The position numbers and the translations under genes were made by a program. Of a stretch of 7,017 nt of DNA, positions 6,530-7,017 are shown one piece after another. The stretch comes from Candidatus Omnitrophota bacterium (lineage in GTDB: Bacteria > Omnitrophota > Omnitrophia > Omnitrophales > Aquincolibacteriaceae), in the NCBI GenBank assembly GCA_023246995.1, contig JAHFHI010000063.1, positions 1 to 7,017 on the forward strand. Reading direction: 5' to 3'. How positions within the stretch are numbered: the stretch's first letter is position 1; every line of letters begins with the position of its first letter. Under the pieces are notes generated by a model. The model ran no database searches and had not been told where the DNA came from. It worked only from the letters and a program-made list of their open reading frames with translations.

Positions 6530-7017
6530 ATGAAAATTGTTTTTGCGGCCTCTGAAATAGCGCCTTTCGCGAAGACCGGCGGGCTCGCCGACATGGTGGG
6601 CTCTCTTTGCCAGGAGATTCAATCGCTTGGCCATGAGGTCGCGGCTTTTCTGCCGCGCTACAAGAGCGTGGAGATTCAGAAATGGGGGCTTGCCGCGGCG
6701 ATCGAAGAGCTTCAAGTCCCGATCGGCTCCGAGCGCCTGAGCGGAAAGCTCTGGCAGGCCTCGCGCGGGGGAGTGCGTTTTTATTTTCTTGATCAGCCTG
6801 AATTTTTCATGCGCGAGCATTTTTACGGAACCGCGCTCGGCGACTACCCGGATAATGACCGGCGATTCATTTTTTTTCAAAGGGGAGTGCTCGAGGCGCT
6901 GAAGGGCCTCAATTTCAAGCCCGATGTCATTCATGTCCACGACTGGCAGACCGGGCTCATCCCCGTTTATCTTAAAACCATTTATAGCGGCGATTCTTTT
7001 TTCCAGAAGATCCGGAG
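6530..7017 (+). CDS. glgA: Glycogen/starch synthase GlgA, N-terminal part (3' end outside window)
   Basis: GT5-family glucosyltransferase that extends alpha-1,4-glucan from a nucleotide-glucose donor (ADP-glucose in most bacteria). The visible 162 residues are the start of the N-terminal Rossmann domain. MKIVFAASEIAPFAKTGGLA shows the K-T-G-G donor-phosphate motif (Lys15-Gly18). LGHEVAAFLPRY (33-44), FFMREHFYG (92-100) and PDVIHVHDWQTGLIPVYLK (131-149) are also typical. The ATG is fixed by the canonical N-terminus, yet no Shine-Dalgarno sequence precedes it; the 31-base gap after the glycogen-binding gene is pyrimidine-rich. Expression may depend on read-through from that gene. The frame remains open to the window end; a full protein of roughly 480-500 residues is expected. 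Confidence 0.96.
   Translation, partial: MKIVFAASEIAPFAKTGGLADMVGSLCQEIQSLGHEVAAFLPRYKSVEIQKWGLAAAIEELQVPIGSERLSGKLWQASRGGVRFYFLDQPEFFMREHFYGTALGDYPDNDRRFIFFQRGVLEALKGLNFKPDVIHVHDWQTGLIPVYLKTIYSGDSFFQKIR

Noticed and set aside
6365..6940. 191-codon open frame on the minus strand
   Set aside because: It lies antisense to the glycogen-binding gene and glgA, both of which have clear family motifs; its translation shows no recognisable domain.

Overview
The window reads as ordinary chromosomal DNA of a fairly GC-rich Gram-negative-type bacterium. The order tgt - yajC - fused secDF - recJ, next to a free-standing glycogen-binding module followed by glgA, is the sort of arrangement I associate with Omnitrophota and other PVC-related or deep Gram-negative lineages. 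That assignment is inference from gene content; no 16S or other marker is present.

Region 1 (1-5731, plus strand) is one probable operon. It holds the 3' two thirds of tgt (queuosine tRNA modification), yajC, a single-chain SecDF, recJ, and a small unrecognised exported, membrane-anchored protein. YajC and SecDF are partners of the Sec translocon and pull exported proteins across the inner membrane using the proton gradient. RecJ is a single-strand 5'-3' exonuclease that starts inside the secDF stop codon. Between yajC and secDF lies a 167-bp, non-coding, inverted-repeat element with TA at both ends (1158-1324). It looks like a MITE and ends only 21 bp before the secDF start codon.

Region 2 (5732-6111) carries rpmB (ribosomal protein bL28, four-cysteine form) on the minus strand. 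A hairpin followed by a T-run on that strand (5759-5799) probably ends its transcript. Its promoter has a perfect TATAAT so close to the ATG that the mRNA should be nearly leaderless.

Region 3 (6112-7017) is a compact divergent promoter region in which the rpmB promoter and a plus-strand promoter share the same -35 bases. The plus-strand promoter drives a 97-residue AMPK-type glycogen-binding domain protein and then glgA (glycogen/starch synthase, cut by the window end). The two probably form a glycogen-synthesis operon.

I see no CRISPR array, tRNA, rRNA, prophage or obvious defence system. The most unusual items are the MITE-like element inside the Sec operon, the shared -35 divergent promoter with a near-leaderless rpmB, and the stand-alone glycogen-binding protein coupled to glgA.
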